A DNA stretch of 64,000 nucleotides, taken from Olivibacter domesticus. Lineage in GTDB: Bacteria > Bacteroidota > Bacteroidia > Sphingobacteriales > Sphingobacteriaceae. Under the pieces are notes generated by a model. The model was not told the origin of the DNA. It did no database searches and was given only the letters and a program-made list of their open reading frames with translations. Shown piece after piece: positions 34,017-42,642 of the stretch. A program made the translations under genes and the position numbers. The DNA lies in the NCBI RefSeq assembly GCF_900109575.1, contig NZ_FOAF01000001.1, forward strand, positions 1,583,662 through 1,647,661. Reading direction: 5' to 3'. How positions within the stretch are numbered: the stretch's first letter is position 1; every line of letters begins with the position of its first letter.

Positions 34017-34047
34017 TTCTTTATCTTTTTTATGTTTAAATATGCGC

Positions 34048-34872
34048 TTAATAGCTCTCGTTTTCGTTCGGGAAATTCCTTGCTTTTACATCAGCGATGT
34101 AATGTTGTGTTGCTTCCTTCATGATGGTGTGCAGGTCTGCATAACGTCTTAAAAATTTAGGCGAAAAACCGTTGTTCATTCCCATGACGTCCTGAATAAC
34201 CAATACCTGTCCGTCTGTTCCCGAACCTGCACCGATACCGATTGTCGGGATTCTTATCTTTTCTGAAATTTCGGTGGCAAGTTTTGCAGGTATTTTTTCC
34301 AGCAATATTCCGAACGCCCCCAGCTCTTCCATTAAGAGGCAATCTTCAAAGAGTTTCTTTGCTTCGGCTTCTTCTTTTCCACGAATGGCATACGTTCCGT
34401 ATTTGTTGATAGATTGTGGCATTAGTCCTAAATGTGCCATTACCGGAATACCTGCATCGATTATTTTTTTAACGTCCTCTTTTATTTCCGCTCCGCCTTC
34501 CACTTTGATTGCATCAACTCCCGTTTCCTGCACCATGCGGATGGCAGCTTCAAGTGATTTCAAAGGATTTCCAGACACAGTACCGAAAGGCATATCAACC
34601 ACCACCAATGCTCTTTTCGTTCCGTTTACTACCGATTTGGCATAATAAATCATCTGATCAAGCGTAATGGACAAGGTTGTTGGATTGCCCACCATTGTGT
34701 TTGATGCACTGTCGCCCACAAGTACCATATCAATACCTGCTTCATCAATAATCCTTGCGGTTGTATAGTCATAAGCCGTCAATACGCTTATCTTTTCCCC
34801 TTTCTGCTTCATCTTTTTAAGTTGAAGCGTGGTAACCTTTTTTCTATCTTCTGTATGGATTGACATTGGCAA
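34048..34872 (-). CDS. panB: 3-methyl-2-oxobutanoate hydroxymethyltransferase
   Basis: 274 residues, normal length. [40 protein letters not shown] (metal-binding Asp), [43 protein letters not shown] and [11 protein letters not shown] (catalytic Glu region) are all PanB motifs. It makes ketopantoate for pantothenate/CoA synthesis in the cytoplasm. panC and panD are not adjacent; instead it leads a transcript with MarR-GNAT and PhzF genes. Confidence 0.95.
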   Translation of the reverse strand: MPMSIHTEDRKKVTTLQLKKMKQKGEKISVLTAYDYTTARIIDEAGIDMVLVGDSASNTMVGNPTTLSITLDQMIYYAKSVVNGTKRALVVVDMPFGTVSGNPLKSLEAAIRMVQETGVDAIKVEGGAEIKEDVKKIIDAGIPVMAHLGLMPQSINKYGTYAIRGKEEAEAKKLFEDCLLMEELGAFGILLEKIPAKLATEISEKIRIPTIGIGAGSGTDGQVLVIQDVMGMNNGFSPKFLRRYADLHTIMKEATQHYIADVKARNFPNENESY

Positions 34873-34893
34873 TGATTTAAATGTATAATAAAC

Positions 34894-34911
34894 TACATAA
34901 CTGATTATGTA
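34894..34911. promoter_or_regulatory. Probable MarR operator upstream of panB
   Basis: 18-bp inverted repeat TACATAA-N4-TTATGTA, 22 bp before the panB start codon. A MarR-type protein is encoded in the same operon. The next 290 bp (to 35203) hold no gene. Confidence 0.5.
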
Positions 34912-35086
34912 AATCTACGATGTAATTTTTTTAAAACCAAATAATATTGGCTGCTTCGCTTAAACGGAAAGAGGTAAATCCATTTAAAGGAGTCACTTTT
35001 GTGAAGCTTTATGATATCTAAAATCTGCTAATGCCCCAATATCTTAAAAGTTGACATCGTTCGTTTTAACATTCTAATTTTTTTAG

Positions 35087-35094
35087 TATTTTTG
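35087..35094 (+). promoter_or_regulatory. Possible -7 element on the plus strand
   Basis: TATTTTTG fits TAnnTTTG; no good -33 box. It points to the nuclease remnant at 35229. Confidence 0.3.
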
Positions 35095-35228
35095 TTTACA
35101 CTAAACCTTAAAATAACTGCATTTCTCGGACCTAACCAAAAGAATTAATATTGAAATAGATGAAACCTGCATGAATTGCCATTCAAAAGAGAGTACGAAT
35201 AATTCATGCAAGCTTCATTGCCTTTTGA

Positions 35229-35310
35229 CAGAACATCATCAAAGGCAAAGTCATAAGAGTTGCCGATGGAGATACGATCACCATAGACGAAGATAATACG
35301 CAAACAAGAA
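35229..35310 (+). pseudogene. Staphylococcal-nuclease (SNase/TNase) N-terminal fragment
   Basis: In frame after a TGA: IIKGKVIRVADGDTITIDED, the first strands of the SNase fold with the conserved VxDGDT motif. The next block (RLaGIDaPE) is missing; the sequence turns into a remnant of another gene. Too short to be functional. Confidence 0.5.
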
Positions 35311-35386
35311 ATACTAATACTTCCGGACCTCCCTGGCTGTACATTTTGATTACACCTGAGGTACTGTTCTCATTTATTTGTTTCAT
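35309..35386 (-). pseudogene. Quinone-oxidoreductase N-terminal fragment
   Basis: From ATG 35386 the minus strand reads MKQINENSTSGVIKMYSQGG then PEVLVF. GGPEVL at this distance from the start is typical of zinc-independent quinone oxidoreductases. The rest is gone; the frame runs antisense to the SNase fragment. It still has a TetR-B operator 27 bp upstream, so it was once part of that regulon. Confidence 0.45.
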
Positions 35387-35412
35387 ATTTTTCGTTTTAT
35401 ACAACCCCAATC

Positions 35413-35428
35413 TTGAATAATCGTTCAA
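35413..35428. promoter_or_regulatory. TetR-B operator (site 1) within a 14-bp stem
   Basis: TTGAA-TAATCG-TTCAA. The symmetry extends to ACCCCAATCTTGAA / TTCAAGATTGGGGT (35404-35437). Flanking bases on the right (TTGGG, then TAAAAAAAAT) are also shared with site 2 at 37035-37050. Without a U-tract on either strand's downstream side, I read it as operator rather than terminator. Confidence 0.62.
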
Positions 35429-35528
35429 GATTGGGGTAAAAAAAATTATTCCTTAATTACGGCATCAAGAATGATACTTTCTTTAATATTATAACCCCAA
35501 CGGGCTTTATAAAGCTCATTCACTATCT

Positions 35529-36143
35529 TTATTTCAATTTGATAAGGTTATGAGTGATAAGGGCACCTCCGAATTCCTGCAATCTACCGCCTTCATCCAA
35601 ACCTCCTAAATCTATCGGATAAAAGCCCAAATCTTTTGCAAAGGTTAGAACCTTTTTTTTCGACTCATCATCATCCCCTGAGACAAAGATGACACGTCTA
35701 CCTTTATCCACATTAGGATCTGAAGCCAAAATTGCGGCCGGTAATGTATTAAATGCTTTCACAAGTGAAGCACCGGGAAATAAACTGGTATTAACCCTGC
35801 TAGATGTTTTTCCGCCAAAATCTTTAGGTTTAAAGTCTGGAAAAACAATGGCATTGCTCGTATCTATAACGGTACGTCCTTTCCAATCTATATCTTTTAC
35901 AGCATCTGGTATCTGATCAAAATGAACGGCAATCAGTACAAGGTCTGCCTGAACTGCTTCAGTTGTGGTTCCTGCAGTTACTCCATCCCCTAAAGAGGAG
36001 GCCAAATCAGCCAATTCCACGGGTTTTTTCCTACTGCTGATCGTTACTTTATAACCTGCTTTTGCTGCATGTCTTGCAACAGCTTGCGCTATGTGTCCTG
36101 CCCCCACTATTCCAATGGCCTTAGTAGCTTCTTGAGGATTCAC
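35529..36143 (-). CDS. F420-reductase-like NAD(P)-binding protein
   Basis: 204 residues. Dinucleotide motif IGIVGAGHIAQAVARHAAKA, followed by VTISSRKKP, VLIAVHFDQI, RTVIDTSNAIVFPDF, LVKAFNTLPAAILAS and VIFVSGDDDESKKKV: the NADP-dependent F420 oxidoreductase (FNO)-like family. In organisms without F420 these proteins are uncharacterised reductases. It follows an SDR gene by 72 bp in the TetR-B unit. Confidence 0.85.
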   Translation of the reverse strand: MNPQEATKAIGIVGAGHIAQAVARHAAKAGYKVTISSRKKPVELADLASSLGDGVTAGTTTEAVQADLVLIAVHFDQIPDAVKDIDWKGRTVIDTSNAIVFPDFKPKDFGGKTSSRVNTSLFPGASLVKAFNTLPAAILASDPNVDKGRRVIFVSGDDDESKKKVLTFAKDLGFYPIDLGGLDEGGRLQEFGGALITHNLIKLK

Positions 36144-36215
36144 CTTGTTTGATATTCCATTCCATCTCTAAATTTTTTAGTTCTTAAAATATTGCTTGTC
36201 CAAAACCGGTATAAT

Positions 36216-36998
36216 TTACCATGGAAACGATCCTTCCGGTGCAGAGAACAGTACTGAAGGGTCATTCTCTCCAAGAGCTGCACGTACAATATTGCGGGAA
36301 GCCTCTTCGACGGTTTCCGTTCCCTCAAAATTATTCATGGCAGTGGCAGCGAAACCGGGACTTGCGGCCTCTACACGGATGTTGGTAGATTCCAACTCAA
36401 TGGATAAAGCTAACGTAATAGCGTTTACGGCTGTCTTGCCTGCACCGTAAACAACATTGAAGCCTCCACGGTACGGATATTCCGGGTCTGCATTAAGATT
36501 TAAAGATGCCATACCACTGGACAGATTAACGATGCGGGCAGAAGGAGCCTTGTGAAGCAATGGCAGGAAGGCCTGGGTAACAGCCAGTAGTCCGAAAACA
36601 TTTGTTTCCCAAACGGCTCGCATCTCGTCAATATCTGCTACACTGGCTTTGCCAGACGCCAGTATTTCTTCCAATGACCTTTCTGATGAACCTGCATGCG
36701 AGATCCCGGCGTTATTGACCAATACGTCAAGTCTGCCAAATTCTGTATTTACCTGATTGGCTGCCTTCAAAATGGATTCCTTATTGGTTACATCAATGGC
36801 GATCGGATATGTATTTTCACCTATTTCCGATACAGCCTCTTTTGCATTTTCTAATTTGCGAGACCCGACCAGCACAATGAAACCATGGCCCGCCAGCTCT
36901 TTTGCTACCTGTTGGCCGAGACCTCGGTTAGCTCCTGTGATCAACGCTACTTTTTTTTCTGTTTTTTGCGCTGGAAATGCGCTTTCTAAATTTGACAT
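36216..36998 (-). CDS. Short-chain dehydrogenase/reductase
   Basis: 260 residues. VALITGANRGLGQQVAKELA cofactor loop, NNAGISHAG, catalytic Ser in VNLSSGMAS and YxxxK in VVYGAGKTAVNA. Close in pattern to carbonyl-reductase-like SDRs. Directly downstream of TetR-B site 2 and probably co-transcribed with the F420-reductase-like gene. Confidence 0.88.
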   Translation of the reverse strand: MSNLESAFPAQKTEKKVALITGANRGLGQQVAKELAGHGFIVLVGSRKLENAKEAVSEIGENTYPIAIDVTNKESILKAANQVNTEFGRLDVLVNNAGISHAGSSERSLEEILASGKASVADIDEMRAVWETNVFGLLAVTQAFLPLLHKAPSARIVNLSSGMASLNLNADPEYPYRGGFNVVYGAGKTAVNAITLALSIELESTNIRVEAASPGFAATAMNNFEGTETVEEASRNIVRAALGENDPSVLFSAPEGSFPW

Positions 36999-37034
36999 TG
37001 TTCTAAAAATTTAAAATGTTACTATTATTTATAT

Positions 37035-37050
37035 TTGAATGATTATTCAA
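37035..37050. promoter_or_regulatory. TetR-B operator (site 2)
   Basis: TTGAA-TGATTA-TTCAA, 37 bp upstream of the SDR start. Same arms and 6-nt spacing as sites 1 and 3. Confidence 0.68.
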
Positions 37051-37067
37051 GAATTGGGTAAAAAAAA

Positions 37068-37646
37068 TCACTTTGTTATCATATCCAAAAAATTATCAAT
37101 GATTTTAGCTATGCGGTTTTTATCCTTATAAAGTATAAAATTTTGTCCTAAGCCAGGCAAGGTGGCTACGATAAGTTGTGCCAATAAAAAACTGTCTTGC
37201 TTGTTAGCGACTACTCGCGCTTTTTGCGCGTTGATGACCATTTGTTCAAAAATATCGAACAATTTATCCATACTGTTCTTCAACACCTGATGCGTTTTAT
37301 CATCTGTAGTCGCAAGTTCGAAGCAGCTTTTCACCGAAAGGCAGGAGTCTTGGTTTACTACAGAATTGGTAACGACCTCCATATAAAATTCACGAAGTAA
37401 TTCCAAAGGATTTTTCTGCGCTTCTTTCTGTTTCAAATCATATGTATAAATTGGATTCAGATAATCCTTAAGGCAAGCCAAAAATAAATCATGTTTGTTT
37501 CCAAAAGTATTATAGATACTTCCGGGATTGAGTCCGGTTGCTTCTACCAAATCTTTCATCGAAGTTGCATGATATCCTTTCTTCCAGAACACCTGTAGCG
37601 CTTTGGAAATTATTTTTTGCTCGTTAAATTCTATCACTCTTGGCAT
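37068..37646 (-). CDS. TetR/AcrR-family repressor (TetR-B)
   Basis: 192 residues. HTH: IISKALQVFWKKGYHATSMK then DLVEATGLNPGSIYNTFGNK, the variant with 'GSiYntFGnK' typical of the AcrR/NemR-like group that responds to electrophiles. The C-terminal domain has a Cys-containing segment (DSCLSVKSCFELATTDD) resembling that of NemR-like sensors. It is transcribed toward the SDR gene. A matching palindrome lies at its own promoter. Confidence 0.9.
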   Translation of the reverse strand: MPRVIEFNEQKIISKALQVFWKKGYHATSMKDLVEATGLNPGSIYNTFGNKHDLFLACLKDYLNPIYTYDLKQKEAQKNPLELLREFYMEVVTNSVVNQDSCLSVKSCFELATTDDKTHQVLKNSMDKLFDIFEQMVINAQKARVVANKQDSFLLAQLIVATLPGLGQNFILYKDKNRIAKIIDNFLDMITK

Positions 37647-37671
37647 AATGATACAAAGGTAGGAATTATTT

Positions 37672-37687
37672 TTGAATGAACGTTCAA
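37672..37687. promoter_or_regulatory. TetR-B operator (site 3, autoregulatory)
   Basis: TTGAA-TGAACG-TTCAA, 26 bp upstream of the tetR-B start codon; symmetry extends to TTTTTGAA / TTCAAAAA. Confidence 0.68.
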
Positions 37688-37797
37688 AAATAAATTCTTT
37701 TTTGCGCCTTTTTTTTGTATCTATATATCTACTACAGGATATCGGATTTGAAAAAAGATGAGCCCATGAAACCGGAGTATATTTAACCTTATATAAC

Positions 37798-38124
37798 CTA
37801 TCGGGACTTATTCTGGCTAAAGCCCTTCAGTGAAAATTCAACAGCTCTATCTAATACCTCTGCCTTTTCATTTGCAGTAAGTGTTTTGCTATACATGCTG
37901 GCAATTGAAAGAATCACAAGTTGAGGATTATCCCGATAAATGTAATGTCCCGTTCCTGCAGCACGAATTCCTGTACGGTTGGGCGCCTCACTAACAAAGT
38001 CGGCGTGGCAGCGCTTCCAGTCTGCAACTTCTGTACTATCATCGGAAAGCTTGTCGCTTACCAGATCAATGATTGGAAAACTTGTAGGAAAAGCAATGCT
38101 CCTGATAGAACGCCCCCACCCCAT
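37798..38124 (-). pseudogene. Alpha/beta-hydrolase C-terminal remnant
   Basis: The 108-residue frame contains WKRCHADFVSEAPNRTGIRA then AGTGHYIYRDNPQLVILSIA, the region around the catalytic His of alpha/beta hydrolases ('G.GHyi...P..V..ai'). The nucleophile elbow and oxyanion region are absent and the first residues (MGWGRSIRSIAF) look joined from elsewhere. Non-functional. Confidence 0.5.
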
Positions 38125-38168
38125 CCAGTAATCTCATTTAATCCGGTAGTATTTGCCGTTTCCGGACG

Positions 38169-38297
38169 TCAGGCAGACTTACAGCTTAAAGTTTCAGCAC
38201 CTGGTCCGGAAGGGCCTTTGTTCTGGCGATCGTGGGCAGAAGTATAATCTCCAGGATACTTCTTGATCAAATAGGATCCATAGCCTGAACAGGCCAT
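38169..38297 (-). CDS. Possible 42-residue peptide
   Basis: From ATG 38297: MACSGYGSYLIKKYPGDYTS, ending KGPSGPGAETLSCKSA. Gly/Ser-rich with two Cys. No known family and no clear ribosome site. It lies between the aldo-keto reductase start region and a hydrolase remnant, so it may be debris. Confidence 0.25.
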   Translation of the reverse strand: MACSGYGSYLIKKYPGDYTSAHDRQNKGPSGPGAETLSCKSA

Positions 38298-38333
38298 GGA
38301 TCTTGATATTACAATTATTGTTGATCTGTTTAA

Positions 38334-39200
<867 letters not shown>

Positions 39201-39289
39201 TTATTTTGGAGAAAATGGTCTAATAAGTTTTCCTATACAATCGCGCCACCATGTGTACCGAAGATTGATTTTTATCGCATATACACCTT

Positions 39290-39316
39290 TATATTAAACC
39301 TATCGTTCCACAATAA
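39290..39316. promoter_or_regulatory. TetR-C operator in front of the aldo/keto reductase
   Basis: 27-nt block that matches 39915-39941 at 24 of 27 positions; core TTAAACC-TATC-GTTCCA. It is 111 bp upstream of the AKR start and just after the tetR-C stop. Confidence 0.68.
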
Positions 39317-39326
39317 GATAAAAAAA

Positions 39327-39902
39327 TTATTGGTTGATCGACCCGATCAAAATTTCTGTTGTTTGTTTAGTGAGTTCGGCATCCGCAAATAATATGTGCG
39401 TGTTATAGATCGATACAAGGCCCGATATTAAAAAGTGTGCCAATGCGCGCGGCTCTTTATCTGATAAAAGGGAGCCGTCTTCTTTTGCTTGCGTCAGCAA
39501 TTTCTCGAAAAGGTCAACCGCTTTCAGGGTTTGCTTTTTCAACATTTCGCTCACCTCCTGATCCGTTGTTGCCAGCTCAAATACCGAGTTGGTGAACAGG
39601 CAGTTGGTGTCCCGCAAAGCAGATTCCATGACAGAATAAATAACGTTACGGATCGCCTCTAACGGCTTTTCACTTTTCTTCGCTGCCTGGCTGTATTGTT
39701 TATCCTTGTTTTGGATATAGTTCGTAAGGGATTTTAAAAACAGGTCGTGTTTGTTACCATAAGCCAAGTATAAACTACTCCGGTTGATTTGCATTGTATC
39801 CACCAGATCGTTCATAGTCGTTGCATTATAACCTTTCTTCCAGAAAAGGTCTCTAGCTGTTACCAGCTTTTCATCGTAATCGAATTCCTTGTTCCTTGGC
39901 AT
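39327..39902 (-). CDS. TetR/AcrR-family repressor (TetR-C)
   Basis: 191 residues. HTH: LVTARDLFWKKGYNATTMND then LVDTMQINRSSLYLAYGNKH. The C-terminal domain includes DTNCLFTNSVFELATTDQEV, aligned with the Cys-containing segment of TetR-B; the two are related. It reads toward the AKR gene, whose promoter carries the same motif as its own. Confidence 0.9.
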   Translation of the reverse strand: MPRNKEFDYDEKLVTARDLFWKKGYNATTMNDLVDTMQINRSSLYLAYGNKHDLFLKSLTNYIQNKDKQYSQAAKKSEKPLEAIRNVIYSVMESALRDTNCLFTNSVFELATTDQEVSEMLKKQTLKAVDLFEKLLTQAKEDGSLLSDKEPRALAHFLISGLVSIYNTHILFADAELTKQTTEILIGSINQ

Positions 39903-39914
39903 ATGACAAAAGTA

Positions 39915-39941
39915 TATATTAAACCGATCGTTTCAAAATAA
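39915..39941. promoter_or_regulatory. TetR-C autoregulatory operator
   Basis: Core TTAAACC-GATC-GTTTCAA, 13 bp upstream of the tetR-C start. Nearly identical to the site before the AKR gene. Confidence 0.68.
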
Positions 39942-40001
39942 TTTCATAAAAAGATGTCTTGACCAAGATCATTTGCACCCCACAGACAATTGTGGTTGTT
40001 C

Positions 40002-40910
40002 CTATCTCGCTGTTTTTGATGTATTTGTTCGAAATTGCGAGGGTGTTAATCCGCTATGTTTTTTGAAAAATTTACTGAAAAAAAACTGGTTACTGAAGTT
40101 TAACTCGGTTGCCACGTTTCCAACGGTCAACGATGAAGTATCCAGCAATATTTTTGCCTCTGCGATAACCATCTCGTTTACCAGCTGACCAACCGACTTG
40201 CCAGTCTCTTCTTTAACAACTTTTGTTAAGTGCTTTGGGGTTATAAAGATTTTCTCTGCATAAAACTGTACACTTCTTTCTACCTTAAAATGTACTGCCA
40301 ACAACTTCAAAAAGCTGTTTAGTAAATCCATTCTACGTGTTGACGTTGCACCGTTGTCCGGCCGATGGCGTTTAATGATGGCAGCCAGCTCTAACATAAA
40401 AAGATTGAAGCTATGGAACATAAGATCAAATTGGAAGGCATGTTCCTGATTGGCATGGTTAGTTTTAAGCATCAACATCAAGTCGTGTAAAACGCCAGCT
40501 TCTTTAGCGCTTAACTGAAAGTGCGGATTGGTATTGGAAGATAGATATTCAAATACATTGATATCCTTTTTATGGATCAAAGACTCTGCATAAAATGTTT
40601 TTGTAAATCCTGTACCAATTATGAGGCCGTCGATGCCGGTGTGATATTCGTGAATAATCCCAGGGGCAATGACGAACAGGTCATTCGGTTCAAGTTTGTA
40701 ATCCAGTAAGTTGTATTTCAAACAAGTAGTGCCAGCCAGAACAAGCAAGAAAGTAAAGTGATCGCCCTTCACCGGCCTTTCATAGCTCGGCTGCCCGATA
40801 ATCTCATTCGTACGCGTAACATGGAATTGATCTCCCAAAAATTCCTGTCCCGAAGCCGAATTGATTTCGCCGATCGAGACTATTCGCGTTGGGACATGGG
40901 TATCTTTCAT
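40002..40910 (-). CDS. AraC-family transcriptional regulator
   Basis: 302 residues. Cupin-type N-terminus (RPVKGDHFTFLLVLAGTTCL, LEPNDLFVIAPGIIHEYHTG) and C-terminal double HTH (ERSVQFYAEKIFITPKHLTK, LTVGNVATELNFSNQFFFSK then FFKKHSGLTPSQFR). Divergent from the GMC oxidoreductase operon, 131 bp between the starts. It probably activates that operon. Confidence 0.9.
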   Translation of the reverse strand: MKDTHVPTRIVSIGEINSASGQEFLGDQFHVTRTNEIIGQPSYERPVKGDHFTFLLVLAGTTCLKYNLLDYKLEPNDLFVIAPGIIHEYHTGIDGLIIGTGFTKTFYAESLIHKKDINVFEYLSSNTNPHFQLSAKEAGVLHDLMLMLKTNHANQEHAFQFDLMFHSFNLFMLELAAIIKRHRPDNGATSTRRMDLLNSFLKLLAVHFKVERSVQFYAEKIFITPKHLTKVVKEETGKSVGQLVNEMVIAEAKILLDTSSLTVGNVATELNFSNQFFFSKFFKKHSGLTPSQFRTNTSKTAR

Positions 40911-41041
40911 TATGTAAAATTAAGACATTTTGTATATAAAACGCAAAAAGGATATATAAAAGCGCTGTTTGTACATGTCATCTATTTTGATAAATGTAAA
41001 GATTTGTAAAGTCAAAATTCTATTAGAAAAAATTAAACTAA

Positions 41042-42637
41042 ATGACTAAGAGCAAATCATTTACATCGTCAAAAAAAAAGAATAGTCAGCAGATCTATAG
41101 CCATATTATTTTAGGTGCCGGATCGGCGGGCGCCGTCTTAGCTAACAGACTGAGCGAAGAAAGTTCATTTAACATTTTACTGTTAGAGGCAGGCTCCATC
41201 TATGACGAATTTTCTTATCCCGAATCGGTAGCCAATAGCCAGATACTCGGAGCTGGTGGTGATACCCGGTACGATTGGGCTTACACAGCCAATAGTCAGA
41301 AGGGCAGTGATAAAATTGGTGTACCGCGTGGTAAAATCCTGGGAGGCAGCTCCGCGGTAAACGGGGCCGTAGCGGTCAGGGGTATTCCCAACGATTTTAA
41401 CCGCTGGGCAGATATGGGTATAGACCATTGGTCGTGGGAGGAGGTGCTACCCTATTTTAAGAAACTGGAAAAATCCAATCTTGAGGATAGCCAATGGCAT
41501 GGGCATTCGGGTTACTTCCCAATCAATCAACTACACAAGTCCGATCTGTCTCCCATGCAGCAGGCCTTTATCGAGGCGGCCAAAGCGAACAACTATCCTG
41601 AAGTCGGCGATTTTAACGGCGAAAAACAATACGGCATAGGCCCCTACCCGGTAAATATTATCAATGGTATCCGGATGAACACAGGGATGACCTACCTGGA
41701 TATTTCCGTGAGAGAACGGAGTAACCTAAGCATTGAAGGTGATGTGCTGGTGGACAGGGTATTGTTCGGAAATAACAAGGCTGTTGCTATACAACTTGCG
41801 GATGGACGCGTATTTCATGGCGGCGAGATCATCGTATCCGGTGGCACCTACGGCTCAGCAGGAATACTGATGCGTTCGGGCATTGGTCCCGCTTCCGTCC
41901 TGAAAGATTTAGACATATCCGTTGTCGCCGATCTCCCTGTGGGGAAGCAGATTCTAGATCACCCCTTTTACTTCAACACCTACGCAGCAGATCCGAAGAC
42001 GATTGGCCGTCTCTCTCCGGTTACGGGTGTCAATCTATGGACGAGAAGCTCTTATGCATCAAAGGATGAGCTCGATATCCATATCACAGCAGGTCATTTA
42101 TTTAATCCCGCTACGAGCCCCACGAAAGCAGGTTATGTCTTCGGCGTGGCCTTGACCAATCCCAAATCGAGGGGTACTATTAAGATAGCCAGCAACAACC
42201 CGGAAGATGCACCGATCATAGACCTGAATTTCCTAGCGGAAGAAGAAGACCGTAAAAGGCTCATTGAAGGAATCAGGCTTGCGCAAAAGATCGGTCAAAC
42301 AGAACCACTGAAAAATCTTTCAGTCGGCGAACTGAATCCCGGCCCTGAAGCATATAATGATGACCTTATTTTGGCATCGATAAAAGCAACGCTCCAAACG
42401 TATAATCACCCCATGGGCTCGGCACCTATGGGGCCTTTAGGGAGTGCTAATGCTGTTGTGGATTTTTTCGGAAAAGTTCATGGTATCGAAGGCCTACGGG
42501 TGGTGGATGCCTCCATTTTACCAGATTTTATATCTACGGGCCCCAATGTAACGGTGATCATGATGGCTGAGAAAATTGCCGATGAGATGAAAGAAACAGG
42601 AGCGCATGCAAAGGCGGTGTCAAAAAACAAGTATTAA
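41042..42637 (+). CDS. GMC-family FAD oxidoreductase (choline/alcohol dehydrogenase-like)
   Basis: 531 residues. FAD motif ILGAGSAGAVLANRLSEE, GMC signature 1 PRGKILGGSSAVNGAVAVRG, signature 2 region GGTYGSAGILMRSGIGPA, and the C-terminal active site with catalytic His in TYNHPMGSAPMG and Asn in STGPNVTVIMMAEKIAD. No signal peptide. Similar to BetA/AlkJ-type enzymes that oxidise alcohols to aldehydes. First gene of a five-gene operon; the ALDH gene follows 5 bp later and could take the aldehyde on. Confidence 0.93.
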   Translation: MTKSKSFTSSKKKNSQQIYSHIILGAGSAGAVLANRLSEESSFNILLLEAGSIYDEFSYPESVANSQILGAGGDTRYDWAYTANSQKGSDKIGVPRGKILGGSSAVNGAVAVRGIPNDFNRWADMGIDHWSWEEVLPYFKKLEKSNLEDSQWHGHSGYFPINQLHKSDLSPMQQAFIEAAKANNYPEVGDFNGEKQYGIGPYPVNIINGIRMNTGMTYLDISVRERSNLSIEGDVLVDRVLFGNNKAVAIQLADGRVFHGGEIIVSGGTYGSAGILMRSGIGPASVLKDLDISVVADLPVGKQILDHPFYFNTYAADPKTIGRLSPVTGVNLWTRSSYASKDELDIHITAGHLFNPATSPTKAGYVFGVALTNPKSRGTIKIASNNPEDAPIIDLNFLAEEEDRKRLIEGIRLAQKIGQTEPLKNLSVGELNPGPEAYNDDLILASIKATLQTYNHPMGSAPMGPLGSANAVVDFFGKVHGIEGLRVVDASILPDFISTGPNVTVIMMAEKIADEMKETGAHAKAVSKNKY

Positions 42638-42642
42638 CAGTG

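Noticed and set aside
35404-35437. Hairpin at 35404-35437 as a terminator
   Set aside because: No U-tract on the correct side for either strand, and its core matches two other TetR-B sites; read as operator.
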